DNA from: Dipetalonema caudispina
Taxonomy: Eukaryota > Nematoda > Chromadorea > Rhabditida > Onchocercidae
Direction: 5' to 3'
Length of the DNA stretch: 64,000 nucleotides
NCBI GenBank assembly: GCA_013365325.1
Contig: JABVXV010000312.1
Location: 1 to 64,000, forward strand
This document shows positions 1 through 26,951 of the stretch, one piece after another. The notes under the pieces are model-generated. The model did no database searches and was not told the DNA's origin. It saw only the letters and a program-made list of their open reading frames with translations. Every line of letters begins with the position of its first letter. Positions within the stretch are counted from its first letter, which is position 1. Made by a program: the position numbers and the translations under genes.

Positions 1-180
<180 letters not shown>

Positions 181-2761
181 TAATATTTCGATGACATCTT
201 TCGTCATTTTTTGAAATAATTCTGAATGATTTGAAATTACTGTTAAATTAAATATGTTATATATTGAAAACAAAAAAATTATGCATTATAATATGTTAAC
301 CTTATTATTATTACACATATGTATGCACAAATACATACATACATATATATTCAAACACATTATTACGTCATATTAATTTACATATTCATTAAAAAACTCT
401 ATCAAATTCATTTATAACCTCTTGAAATTAATCTTATTCATGCTGATTCCAATATGAATGTGATGCAAAAATCTAATGATGAGATTAATTTCCCCGGAAT
501 TTCATAAGTCATCTATTTTAGCAGTAAGTTTAACCCGACGGATAGATCAACGATTTTGATGCTATGTGATCGATCTAATGAACTTTTCCTGTTTTACTGA
601 ATCGGCGTTTTCCAGTCCTTCCTCTCACTTCTTATCATTTCAGATGAGTTTGCAGTAAACGGCTGGAAAGATTATTTTAAGTTTTTGTTAAGTTTTCAAT
701 GGAAACATCGTAATCAAATCAATGATACACCGAATTCAATTTTTCTTTTCTTTCCACTACTACTTGCTTCAAATTTCGGTCAAATTAAGTTCAGTTTTAA
801 AGATAAAGAAAAAAAGGAAAAAAGAAAAAAAAGATGGGGGCGAGAGAACAAAACGAAAAATGTTAAGATTTCCTTTGTTCAAACATATATAACAGAAGAG
901 TTTATTAATAGAAGAATTAATTAATTAATTTTTTGCTTTTATATTCTTATATTAAAAGGTTTGTTGTTATATATATATGTGTATGTGTGCATATTTCTTG
1001 TTAGCAACAATTAATTAAGTTTATAAATTAACCGCTAGCAAAAATTTACACTATTTTTAAAAAGTAAAAATGAAGGAAGGATGAAAAGAGGAAGAGAGAG
1101 AGAGAGGGAGGGAGAAAAAGAGAGGAAGGACAAAGATAATGCATAGAGAGAACTCAAAATTCTTCCAGCAAACAGCAGTCGTCGTAAAAATTATTTTATT
1201 TTGTATGTGTATGTATGTGTGTATGTGTTTATATGTATTGTAAAGGACGAGGAAAGGAAGGAATGGGAAGGATTAATCAACCTACAAACTTTTCTAAATC
1301 TGCACTTCAAAATAAGTTTCAAAAATTTCAAAAAAAAAAAAAATTTTTCGTAACCTCTTATGAGTGCAAAATGGACATTTCTTCTGGAAGAATGGAAAAG
1401 AAAAATTAAAACGACAATTTTTTCCCACAAAAAGCGTCATTTGTTGTTAGGATGAGATTTGTCTTCTTCCTTTTCTCTTCCTTTTTCCTCATCCTCTCGT
1501 TGTACCCTATTCAGTTCATTTCAACAAATTTTAAATTTGCAAAAAAAAAAAAAAAAAAAAGAAAAAAAAAGAGAGAGAAAGATACGAGAAGAAAAAAAAA
1601 AAAAAAAAGAGGAAAAGGAAGAATATAACTAGGAGATTATAACTGATCGCTTTTAAGCAAATCTGTATCCAAGATTTGAGCAGTTGCTTATCATTGTTAC
1701 GTTTAAAAATTAAGTGAACCAAATATTTATTCATTTATTAATTATATGATGAAAAATTTTCCTTTTGATAATGAATTAATTTTATCTTAGTTTATAAATT
1801 AATTCAATGTAAAGTTTTATTTTGCATAATTTTATTGAAGCATTTTTCTTTTTCTTTCCTTTCTTATTTGTATAATTTGTTGTTGATAATAATGTCGTAA
1901 CTAATGAATGAATTAAATTATTGTATAATTAGACAAATTATTTCGATCACTTTTACTTCTCATATTTGTTAGCCAAAACTTTTGCTATATGATAGAAAAT
2001 ATATGGTAATTAGCATTCGAATAATTCCGGTGTATTGATACAATAGTTCATTACTGGTTAATTTCTAAATAAAAATTTTAGTAAAATGGTCAAATTACAT
2101 ATTTATTCAAATTAAGATCAAAAAACGATAGCGTATTTTCAAGTGCATAACATAGGCATTCATTTTACTCTATCCAAAATTTGATCTATAATTACTTTTT
2201 GTGTGAAATTTAAATAAAATTAATAAATTTAAACAATTTTTTTCGATGGGAAAAGAAAAATTCTTCTTCCTAAATTATCAGTTCATTAATTCTTCTTATC
2301 TTTTCAAAGATTTTGTCCCTTTCAACGAGGAAAATCCTTTCCTTATTTAAAAAGTGTACATTTACGCTTGTTTCAGTTTGTAAACTTTCAATTCAATTTT
2401 TTCTTAAATGTTTTGAAAATTTAAATATCTGCAATTTTTTTTTTTTTTTTTGGTCAAAATATCGGTTGTCTTATCCTTCTCTGTAATTGTTTTACGGAAA
2501 AAAATATTCGAAATAAAACATCCCAGAAGTTTAATTTAAATGTTGTTAATTTGAAATTTAGTCAAACTAAATGAATTGTTGGAAAATATATAAACATTCC
2601 TGAAATTGGGAAAACAATGAAAAAAATTCCAACTTATTTTACGAAATTTGTTGTAACTTTTCTTTAGGGTTCTACCTGTTACGCCAAACTTTCAATACAC
2701 AATAAACCACTTCATTGTACATTAAATATATTATCATTTCATCTAATCTTCTATCATATTA

Positions 2762-2772
2762 TCATATCCAGA
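2762..2772 (+). promoter_or_regulatory. Probable spliced-leader trans-splice acceptor of the myosin gene
   Basis: A pyrimidine-poor but acceptor-like sequence ending in CCAG at 2768-2771 lies one base before the ATG at 2773. No upstream exon in frame is visible, so a trans-splice site that sets the mRNA 5' end is the simplest reading. This is inferred from nematode habit, not shown directly. Confidence 0.45.
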
Positions 2773-16803
<14,031 letters not shown>

Positions 16804-18701
16804 CTAAAACTTTTATTTGTTTGGTATTACAATCTTTGTAACTCTTATCAAAAACTAAATCAATTCAAAAAAAAACATATATGAAAGATGGGGAATTGTT
16901 TTTACAAGAAATGTAAAATTTTGCTTGTTTGAATTTCAAATTGAATGATTTGCTATTTTGCCAGAAAGTATTGGTGTATCTGCATGACATCTCTCAAATT
17001 CTTTGAGTATAACAAATCTGGTCATTCTGAATCAGTACGAAAAAAAAAAAAAACAGATTACTTTGATCAACTTTGAATATTCAAAAATAAGCAGATTTTA
17101 AATTTAAAGGATTTTAATCAGTTTGTTTATTTTAAGTTATCAATGCATTACTTATAAAGTTTTGCAAGATTTAACTATTGGAAGCTTTTTGTTTTTATTT
17201 ACTTTTTTGTTTTCAATATCATCCTGTCTTCTTAATCAAAAAGATATCGATAATTGTTGCTAATAACTGCCAAAAGGAGTTATCATAATTGAATAAAAAA
17301 TAAATAGAAATGTTGAATATTTTTTTCTCTCATATTAAATTATGCTTTTCATACGGGTCCTCGGAAAGCGGGAGCAATATGGAAGAATTTAAATTAATTT
17401 GTATAATTTAAATGAATCAAATGTTATTTCTACTTATTCTCAATTAGATCAATGATATAAGCCTTATATGTGAATCCTATCTCTCATTGGCTTCTCGAGT
17501 ATTATGTTTCGTAACAAATGAAATAATTGATTAATATAAAGGAAATAATTAATAATGTAACAATAATAATACAATGTGTTCTTCATTGATCAAGTTTTAC
17601 CGGTATGTTATTTTGTCGAAAGATCTGTTCCTAATGTAGTGCTATCAAGCTAAATTATTATTCAGGATAAAATTTATTGTCCAATTTTAAATCATTTATT
17701 CCAACGATATAGATTACCATGATTATATTGGATGGTACTTTGTACTAGAGCATTAAATAATACTTATACAAACGATGCTTAGTTATTAATTTCCCTATTA
17801 TATTATTATTGTTATTAATTAATTAGTTAATTAATTTGTTGTTACTATTACTAATTACTACTACTATTACGTTATTAGCAATAATAAGAATTTCTCATGT
17901 TTTTTTTGGATAGAAAAATATGAATACGAAGTATTTCTCAACATTCCACGGAAATGGAATTAAAATCCGTTAAGGAAATCCGGATAGTTCCACGAATATT
18001 TACTGATCAGGAAATATCATGAAGTACACATCGTTATTTCCCATGATGTTACTTTGTTAGGGTAGCAATAACAAAGACATCAGTGAAGATTGCAGAAGGG
18101 ATGTTAAAGACTTATGAAAATAGTGGGGGTTACAAGAAACAGAATGATTGAGAAGAAAAAAGACTGCTAAGAATGAGGGAGTGAAAATGATTGAGAGTAT
18201 TTGAAAAATACAACGCTATAGTGATTGTGAGTAACATGAGAAATAATATTGGTGACAAAAAGAAGTTAAAGGATAATGGGAATTATGAAATAGTACATTC
18301 AAAATTTGCACAGATATGGCAGGAGAAAGAAAGGGAAAAAAGACCATACCGGATAAGCCATATCTCGTGCACATTCAATTTAAATTTTTTAAATACTCAT
18401 CCGGTTGGTTCACATTTGAGTTGCAGCACTTTGCCTGGTTTTGGTTCGGTATGTCCAAGAAACGGTGTGAAATTCATTGATTGTCTCTTTCAGGACTTCT
18501 AATTTCTGAATTCAGAAGTTCTTCTAGATTTCTCGTCATTTAGCTCCTTGGGTTTTTTGTACTTGACCTATTTTCCATTCATTTTTCAGATTACAAGTGA
18601 ACAAATTCTAGTAAAGGAGGAGGAAGAGAATTGGAAGAGGACGGGAAACTCGTAAATACTAAGTTAAGCATTTCTATGGAAATTTAATTTTCAGAGTCAC
18701 G
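16804..18701. other. Intergenic and 3' UTR of myosin; no gene seen
   Basis: AATAAA at 17292-17297 is a candidate polyadenylation signal for the myosin transcript, about 490 bases past its stop. A 103-codon open frame at 18191-18502 has no recognisable motif or splice context. The region ends in the 5' leader of the nucleoporin gene. Confidence 0.55.
18684..18701 (+). promoter_or_regulatory. Probable trans-splice acceptor of the nucleoporin gene
   Basis: A clear TTTTCAG acceptor ends at 18694, seven bases before the ATG at 18702, with no in-frame exon upstream. This fits spliced-leader addition and supports the chosen start. Cis-splicing to an unseen 5' UTR exon is the alternative. Confidence 0.55.
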
Positions 18702-21313
18702 ATGATGCCGGAATCTGGGAATTCATTGTTTTCGGATTCCAGTCGATTATCAAATAGTAATACTGGAACATTCACAGGACAACATGCAACACCCAATTTT
18801 CTTTTTGGTTCTCGTAACAGACGTCGAAGTTTAATTATGTCCTTCGGTATGGTTCATTTTGTTTTTCCTGAAAGATAACATTTTCCACTTTTCGATAAAA
18901 GTCTAAAAATTGCATTAATTGTGTTCTGAAAATCTTTTTGTATTTTCCAGAATTTGGCCTTGAAGGCAAAATTTCTCGAAGTTATTTCCAAGTTTTTGAC
19001 TGACTGGACTAGAAATTTAATAATTTCATTTAATTACAGATAGTGATACTCCAGACAAGCAGTCATTGGAACAAGATGCATTAACCACGTCCTCAAAGAG
19101 CAGTAATCATTTCCAGATCAACTTTGAATTATTTTTTTGCAATTTCATAGATAATTGCCCTCTTTTTTCTCGATTTATTCGAAATGGCGATAGATATATT
19201 TTCACTTTCGAAGTAATTTAAGCCTTATTTCGCATAATGATGGGTTAGCAAACAATATGATTAATCAAATAATTCAACAATCAAGATTGTGACTGTATGC
19301 TTCATGTTTTGTTTACCATTTTCATCATATAGTCACAGGGATGTGTCGGACCTGTAGCTTTAAAATGGATGAAATATGCGGACATTTGTGAGAAATAGTG
19401 TAACTTGTAAGATATGGAGAATTGCTTTTTTTTGCGACAGAAATAACAGGTTAGGTTATTCTGACTTGTTACTGTAAGTGCAAAAAAGCAACTTTCTTAT
19501 GTCTTGCAAGCTACATTCAGACAAAAATTCATCCTTGACAGACGAAATTGACATTGACATAAATGATGTTGTAGGTTCTCAAACCAGCAAAAGTGTTCAC
19601 TGGTCGCCGGCATTAATACAAACGAAAAGTATCAATTCAGGTAGTGCACGTGAAGATTCTTACATGGATACTGATCTAGATAAGTCATCTTCAAGCGGAC
19701 CAGATGTTTCCATTGGTACTTTTTCTTCCGTTTTGTAATTTTCAATCTGAAATATCCAAAGGTCTTTATTAGTTAATTAGTTTTGCTGAAAAAGGAAGAA
19801 CTTTCGTTGTTAATTTGAACTTCTGTAGGAGATGCTGAATTGTGCATCTTTTTAATAGGTTCCACTACTTCTATGATGTTTACATTAATATAACATAATT
19901 TGCCTCGTTCCTTCTGTTCTTTTTAAATCTTAGCTATACAATTTACCTTTTTCAGATCCTCCTCTTCGTTCTATGAGGGAGGAACTGCTATCCCCACAAC
20001 TGTCGTCCAAAGATTCAAGTGCCACAACTACGAACTTGTCAAGCATGCTGGACCTTCAAACACAGTAAGTTGTTTTTTGTGTGCCGAATCAGATTCCGAT
20101 AAAATGAAAATAATTAGGACCTGATGATAATGATATGCAAGCATTCCGTGTTTATGCATCAATTGCTTTAGAAAAGAAATTGCCGCACACTGGATTACTG
20201 TCTTTGGTTTCTCTCGGGAAGATGCAACCAATGTCCTTAAATTATTTGCGCGACATGGAACAGTTGTTGCTCATCGGGTACTTTTCATTTCTGTTTCCGT
20301 TATTCGGTTGTCTTATTTTCACTATCAACTGTGTATTTAGACTTAAGATATAAAAATGTCATCATGAAATTCTTGTTCTAGTTTCCTAAAGAAGGCAATT
20401 GGATGTTTTTACGTTATGCTTCACCCATTCATGCCCAGCAAGCTCTTTCTCGAAATGGTCAAATTATAGATGGTCGGTTGCGCCTCGGAGTAGTTCCAGT
20501 TGATAATGAGGTAAATCTATTGTTCATTTTCAACCTTGAATATCTTTATTACATATTAGACAATATCCTGATCTTCCCTGGCGTAATCTTATTCTCGACT
20601 TATCTGAAGTATTTGCTGTTTGCAGGAATTGGTGAATTTGGAGGATGGCGAGTATCTTAACTCATTTTCACAACCAAACAATGAAAACAGTGTCCAGTTC
20701 AGTCATAGTAGATCGGCTTTGTCGGAAAATTCCTTTTTATATGGAGTTGGCCTATCAGCTTCGCCGAATACAGTCTCACGTCCTTTAGAAACAAGTTTTA
20801 ATTCTTCATTAATTGCATCAACTGCCCGCCCAGGAATTCGTTCTCTACGTGCTTCTTTCAATGCAATAGATAATTATTATCGGGTAAGCTGCTTTAAGTC
20901 TTATTTCGTCGAAATGTTCAGACTTTTCTTTAACTCTGTATTTTTGCATTACTTATTAAACATTTCCTGATATCTGCAGTCGAAACCCTTATTGTATTGT
21001 CACTTTTGAATTTAGCCACCATGTAACTCTGCTGTCTGATTAATCATCGTAGAATTAGAAACTGGTTAACTGTTTTTGTCCCCAAGGATAGTAATTTTTT
21101 GTTCGTGTTGCTTGGATGCATTGCCGATGTCTTACTGCATTTGGAGAATGTGAAGAGGAGAAGTGCTATTATGGATTGAGCCTTGATGGAATTATTAAAG
21201 CATTTAATGAAATGTGTATGACCAAATGTAAGTACATTTTGCAGGTTGACGGGGAATCAGAACCAGAGAAATCTCATGGATTGTTGGATAAACTGTGGAG
21301 TTTTGTTTCATAA
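18702..21313 (+). CDS. npp-19: Nucleoporin Nup35/Nup53 (MPPN domain)
   Basis: Structural nucleoporin of the inner ring of the nuclear pore that links the Nup93 and Nup155 complexes and touches the membrane. Exons: 18702-18846, 19040-19102, 19521-19715, 19956-20064, 20172-20277, 20382-20510, 20626-20883, 21245-21313; 357 aa. Seen: TPNFLFG and an RRRSL basic patch near the N-terminus, an HWSPALI motif at about 96-102 as in other Nup53 proteins, then the RRM-like MPPN domain from about 178 (WITVFGFSRED, then GNWMFLRY and DGRLRLGV) to about 249. A Ser/Asn-rich linker follows, then a short amphipathic C-terminal helix ending LLDKLWSFVS, the membrane-binding segment in the family. Length fits the family (about 325-480 aa). 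Start chosen because it follows a TTTTCAG acceptor by seven bases. The short second exon and the last junction are the weakest points; an extra small exon between 20884 and 21244 is possible. The symbol is the Caenorhabditis orthologue name, by inference. Confidence 0.9.
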
Positions 21314-23751
21314 TGAAAACCCAACTGTTATTAAATATTGATCCACATTTGTTTGTATCTCAGCAGCCAATAAAAAAAATTGATTTGTCAAAAACATAGC
21401 AGGCCTTCGTAAGATTTATTGATCATGCTTTTCCTACATGGGAGAAAATTTGTAAAACCCTTTGACTTTTGACCGTTTTGTTTTACCTTGGCAGTGTGTG
21501 GATTGGTATGTTCAGTGATTGTCGAGTTTTTTTTTGCTTGATATGACATTTCACTTCTTTTTTTCTTCTGAAAATTTTCTGGGAAGTGATGAAATTTCGA
21601 AAAATATGTGTATTTCTTTTTCGGTTCAATTTTTGCTTTCGACCAACTGTTTAATGGGAACCAAACATACTATCTAAAATGGGTGCTTAAGAAGTATTTT
21701 CGTAATTCTACGACCGCATTATGTTTTAATGTTCTAACACATTACGAGTGAACTTTGATAATCATTGTTATCATAGGCATCAAAACGTGATCACAAGAGA
21801 GCGAAATTGTGTTTCACGCATCTAATATTCTTGCATACAACAATATTACATTATATTCAAAATGTCACATTTTTGCAAATCAATTCTTTTTTTTTTTTTT
21901 TTTGTAAGTGAAGAAGATTATTAATCAGATATGCTTTACATGCGTTCTAAAGTAGATTTGTCTATTTCGCTTCGATTGAAACATGACGCTTCAATTCCTA
22001 AGCAAATATTTATATCCTCATGCATTGGTTTGGAAAAAATTGAGTTGTGCAACTTGCAAATTTTTTTGAAATGATTTTTAAAATTACTGGAGCCGAAAAT
22101 AATCAAATGTATGATATGTTGGAGAGAGTAGATAGATACGCCTAGTGTTCCCATGTGATTTGTATTTTATATGCAAAATTTCGAGATGAATTTTGGATAT
22201 GAAGCAGTGGATGTAAATGGATTGACAGCTACGGACAGTTTGTTGAGGGGTGGGGTATGATTTGAATTGGGATATTCTTTGTTCGGCAATATGGAGAAAA
22301 TATTAAGTGTTGATGCAAACATCAGTTTGTTACAAACAGTTTACTCATCCGGAACCTTCTATAATCTCTATTTGATCAACTTAATATTTCTTCGTAATTT
22401 TTTTTTTTTTTTTTTTTAAAAAAGAAAAGTTTAAAAGTTTTGAAAAATGAAATTATCATTGCCTACATTGATAAACTGAACGATAAACAGAAATATACCA
22501 GCGTTTAACTTGCGGCTATTTGTCTTTGATGTTATTCCACAGAGACGAGGAGGTAAAATTTTCTGGAATTGGATATTATTTAATACTATCCATTTATCAT
22601 GCATTTCCTTTACTTTGCTAAACTAATTTTGCACATAAATAATTTATTGCATTCACCTTTAATTACTTGATTGCAAATAATTTGCCATCTATCGAGATAG
22701 AATTTCAAAGATATATTATAAACTATAAATGTTACTCGATTCTTAAATTATTTATTAACTAGAATTTATGATTAAAATTTATTCAATAAATGATTGTTTG
22801 ATTCAAAATTTCCTCATATATATGAGTCAAAAATTGAGAAAATTTTCAGTAAGAAAAGATTTTAAGATATATTAACGGATTAAATTCAATTGTTTATTTG
22901 TTAAAAACATGAAGTAATGCTGCTAGCATGATTGTATCTTCATCAATGTTTAATTTCATATGCTTCATTGCTTGCCAATATTCTAAATAGGGGAAGAAAT
23001 GTGACAAAATTAAATCATCCTAACTCATGAATATTAACGCCTTTTTCGATCATGTTTGCTGTGCCTGTTTTTGTCAACAATTAATAAGTCTCTACTTCAT
23101 TTACATAATTTTCTGCATATCGTACTAGTTCTTCTAATTTGATGATACGGCACTTCCTCAGTTAAATGCAAACTCAATCTTTCTTGTTTTGCATATTTAG
23201 TAATTTACCAGTTTCATGGATTGTTCATTCCATTCAATAGCGCTTTTTTTTTTTTTTTTTTTCTTGAATTTCATAGACGGATACTTATTATCTAACGATA
23301 TTTCCCATCAATGTTTTGAATATTTCTAGGAACCAATAAGAAGATAATTATAAGCTAAAGGCATTTTTGCAATTTAATTTTCAAAAATGAAATTTTAATA
23401 TATCAGAACAAAAACTGACTTATTAGTTACTATTCATAATTTTCTTTCTTTTCTGAATTACGTATACTCTTACTTACTGTTTGAAGACTTCCATCAAGTA
23501 ATCGTTTGTGCAGAAAATTCAGAAATTGTGTAAATGAAATGAAGGATAATAGAAAATGATACTGTCGATGAAATCATCTTTACGATCTCGCTCAAATCAA
23601 TTGAAGATACTTAGTAAAATTTGCTGAATTGATTAAATTTCCCTATAAAAATTGCATCCTCATGCTAATACGATATTTTGGTAAATATTTTTCTTTTTGA
23701 AGAAAAATTGTGTAATATTTCCGGAGCAATTCTAATATCAGTTCCATCATC
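21314..23751. other. Intergenic; no gene seen
   Basis: AATAAA at 21369-21374 lies 56 bases past the nucleoporin stop and is a good polyadenylation signal. The rest is AT-rich with short T runs and no supported exon. A 28-codon open frame starting at 22171 is too short to call. Confidence 0.6.
21369..21374 (+). terminator. Polyadenylation signal AATAAA of the nucleoporin gene
   Basis: Canonical hexamer 56 bases downstream of the stop codon and on the same strand. Confidence 0.6.
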
Positions 23752-25266
23752 ATGGCGAACAATGATGAAGTGATGACGAAGAAATGTCGTATATGGAATC
23801 CTGCCTTGGATGATTGTTATAATGTGACCAGAAACAACGATAAGAACACGATTTCAGTTAATTTTCAAAATGACTATGTTTCTCAGGTTGTTGAAAAATA
23901 CTCCTTTCATCACTTATCATTTTTGAATTATGATTCGATTTCAAGTTTTATAACAATTCATTGGTTAATTAGAAAAAACGATTAAAAAAAAAAAAAAGGA
24001 AAAAAAAAATTTACCCTTTTCTTTTTGTACAAGATTCGATCTGTATTTTGAATCTAATCATTCGAGTTCTTCAAAATTTTACTAACTTTAAAATCCATCA
24101 CCATTTTCGTTCAAGTATCCAGGATCAGAATTATTATTTAATGAGTTGATGTCAGAAAGCAAATAAATTAATATGCATAATTAAATATGTTTATATTTTT
24201 TTTCTTAAAAGTAAAGTTATATTCATTAGAAAATATATTTAATAGTGAAATTTGAAGACAAATGATACCTAAATCATTTTTAAGTTCTTATTTGTAAAGT
24301 CTAAAAAATGAATCAAAATTAGGAAATAGTAATTATATCCTTTGGTTTCAGAATTATGCAAATTTGATGCAACCATATATTACTACCCTTATGCAGTCAA
24401 ATTATGCAAAAGAAATACAACACCAAAATACGGCAATGAGTTTTCGATTCAATATTATGCTATTACCCAGTAAATTACCCATATCTTCTCCTCTATTTAT
24501 TTCAATCATTCATTGATTAATTTTGAAAAAATGAATTGATTTTTTCAAATCATGAAAAAGCCTAATGAGTTTATACAGGAGTAGTTTTTCCTAAAATGAT
24601 TTTTGGGGAAAAAAAAAAAGAGAAAAAAATGATTGTTACAAATTTGAAAGTTTGACAGATTAGTTTTTTCATAATTTGTATTAATTGAGAATTATCTGAT
24701 GAATAAAACTAACTTAAATCATTCAATATATGACAAAATTCTTTTTCCTTTTTGGTTTTGCATAAAAATTCCAAGAATATAAATAATCCATTAAGTCTTA
24801 ACAGTAATTCCTGAATTGTTATCATTATCACACTAATTTTAGACAAAAATTAATTGTACATTTGTATTCATCTTTCATATCATTTAACTATTTTCATTTC
24901 ATTCTATTCATTTCTTTCCCAATTTATTACCATTCTAACAAAAAAAAGAAAAAAAAAAGGAAAAAAAGATTAGATAAAATATAGGATGAATTTTAGATTT
25001 TGGAGCAATATTTTTAATTAATTTCTTTTGCTAGAATATAGGATAGATTTCAGGTAATATTTCAAATCAAATCTGATGGAAAATTTTTGCTAATATTTTT
25101 AGATTATTTGATGAATCCAAATTTCACACCACTTAATGTACCAAATCAAAATTGCTGTGCTATATGCGGTAACATATTTCGATTAACCGCCGATTTGGTG
25201 CAACATATGCGTGTCAATCATCGAACCAAACATTATTCGCAACCACGAAAACGAATATCACCATAA
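23752..25266 (+). CDS. Small single C2H2 zinc-finger protein
   Basis: Putative nucleic-acid-binding protein; I do not recognise the orthologue. Exons: 23752-23886, 24352-24469, 25103-25266; 138 aa, whole number of codons. The N-terminal two thirds have no motif I know. Near the C-terminus lies one finger with spacing CX2CX12HX4H (starts CAICGNIF, the helix part is RLTADLVQHMRVNH). A basic Arg/Lys-rich end follows (RTKHYSQPRKRISP). One lone finger with a basic tail is seen in several small nuclear proteins, but says little about the target. The gene lies 655 bases upstream of cytochrome c on the same strand; a shared operon is possible but the spacing is large and the cytochrome gene has its own acceptor. 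A TATCAG acceptor-like site is about ten bases before the ATG. Splice sites are clean GT/AG. The model could be a fragment of a larger gene if 5' exons were missed. Confidence 0.75.
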
Positions 25267-25921
25267 TAAATGATAATGCTTGTCATATTATCTGATTATT
25301 TATCAATTCTTTATTTTCATTCCACTTATCTATTTGATCATTTATCAGTGTTGAGAATAAAATTATTTTCCGCATACTGAAACGGTTAAAACTTTTCATC
25401 TAAATGAATCCCGCTTAAATTTTCTACACTGTAATGTTTGATGTACTACAATAATTTGGATCATATCAGTAACCAATCCTTCATCATTGATGAATAAATC
25501 GCAGCAAATGCAACTTACATCTACAATAAAAAAAATTTTATTTTGAGACGATATCGTTATCATTCGGCGAACCGCATTAAATGTGTGTGTTCGAAAACAT
25601 CGATCGATGGATTTGTAGCAGTGGTTGGGTTGGAGAGGTTTGGTGACGGGAGGGATATATTATTGTTGTTTCTTGGAAACTGTGTGAAGAGATATTTAGT
25701 TGGAGCAGAAGAGAGGACAAACCTGAATTCTTTTCCGTATAGTTTGTCAACTCTAATTTTAAAATCATATTTCCAGCATAAAAAGTATGCTATTTCGATG
25801 ATAAACATACTATTGGTCATGAATATACTTTAAATGTACTAGTTGTTTTCCTTCATTTCATAATGGATACGATTGTTGTATAGTACGTATTGCGGATATC
25901 TTGCAGACCTGACGTATCAGC
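25267..25921. other. Intergenic between zinc-finger gene and cytochrome c
   Basis: AATAAA at 25356-25361, 90 bases past the zinc-finger stop, is a probable polyadenylation signal. The 96-codon open frame at 25543-25833 overlaps frames on the other strand and has no splice or family support. TTGCAG (ends 25906) and TATCAG (ends 25920) are acceptor-like sites; the second is one base before the cytochrome c ATG and probably takes the spliced leader. Confidence 0.55.
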
Positions 25922-26951
25922 ATGTCAATTCCGGAAGGTGATTACGAGAGAGGCAAGAAGTTATTCAAAATGCGATGCTTGCAGTGCCATGTAATCGATT
26001 CGGATGCGAATAAAAATGGTCCGACGTTGAAGGGTGTAATTGGACGTAAGTCGGGTACTGTCGACGGCTATCCATATTCCACGGCCAATAAGAATAAGGT
26101 TTCATTCTATCATTTAGCATATGCAACTGTACCTTAAGCAAGCAAATTTTGATAGTTGTAGTTGAATTGTTCATGCAAGATAGCTACGTAATGTTTGAGT
26201 GCCTGGCTGTTTAATTTAAATCCATGATGAACAACTACACCAAAAGATTTACATAGTTTAGTTGTTTCTGTGAGATAAGGTTGGAAGGGTAGAGTCATTG
26301 CATCAACTTCCAAGGTTTATTATTGCTGTAAAGTAGTTATAGTTATCCAGCCTGTTCCTAATGCATAAAATTTCAACCATGGTCGTTTTTCCGCGGAGAC
26401 CGCAAGTTAAGTCCGTATCTTTATTCCTTAACGTCTGGCGGCTGTAATTTTGGTTAACTTATTCCACATAATTTGCTGCATCCATAAATTTAATTGCATA
26501 TTCGCTTGGAAAAAATTTGCTGCTCCAAATTTGCATTTTTTTTTCTTTTTCAATTCTTTAAACTGTCATAACAAAACTGTTTGAATTGTCGCTGGAGTGT
26601 GCAATTTTTCTACCGTCTTCGATATTTCTAATTTACCTCTCTGTGTACTGCTTAATAAAAATTGAACGGAATATATTTCGGGTGAGAAGTATAAGATTTT
26701 TGTAGTTTACTATTCTTTCGTCCATCTGTTTGTCAGTTGTAACATGGTGTTTTTAAAAGCGATCTTGATTTTGGTGTTCATCATTGATGTATATATTTCA
26801 GGGTGTGGTTTGGACACGTGAAACGTTATTTGAATATTTATTAGATCCGAAAAAATATATTCCGGGAACAAAGATGGTATTTGCGGGCCTGAAGAAACCT
26901 CAAGAGCGTGCCGACTTGATCAAATTTATAGAAGAGGAATCTGCGAAATAA
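25922..26951 (+). CDS. cyc-2: Cytochrome c
   Basis: Soluble haem protein of the mitochondrial intermembrane space that carries electrons from complex III to complex IV and takes part in apoptosis in many animals. Two exons, 25922-26098 and 26802-26951, with a 703-base intron; 108 aa, the usual size. Seen: haem-attachment motif CLQCH (Cys19, Cys22, His23), the [14 protein letters not shown] loop, the ANKNKGVVW block across the splice junction, and the axial Met84 in [11 protein letters not shown]. It ends in the family's helical C-terminus with [15 protein letters not shown]. All key residues are present, so it should be functional. The start is one base behind a TATCAG acceptor, and the N-terminal length matches other nematode cytochromes c. 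The symbol is the Caenorhabditis family name. An AATAAA at 27364-27369 may be its polyadenylation signal, about 410 bases past the stop. Confidence 0.97.

Noticed and set aside
18191..18502. 103-codon open frame before the nucleoporin gene
   Set aside because: No motif, no acceptor or donor in a useful phase, and it ends before the nucleoporin leader.
22171..22258. Short open frame of 28 codons with plausible composition
   Set aside because: Too short to call, and no neighbouring exon joins it in phase.
25543..25833. 96-codon open frame upstream of cytochrome c
   Set aside because: Competing open frames on the other strand and composition like promoter DNA; no family signal.
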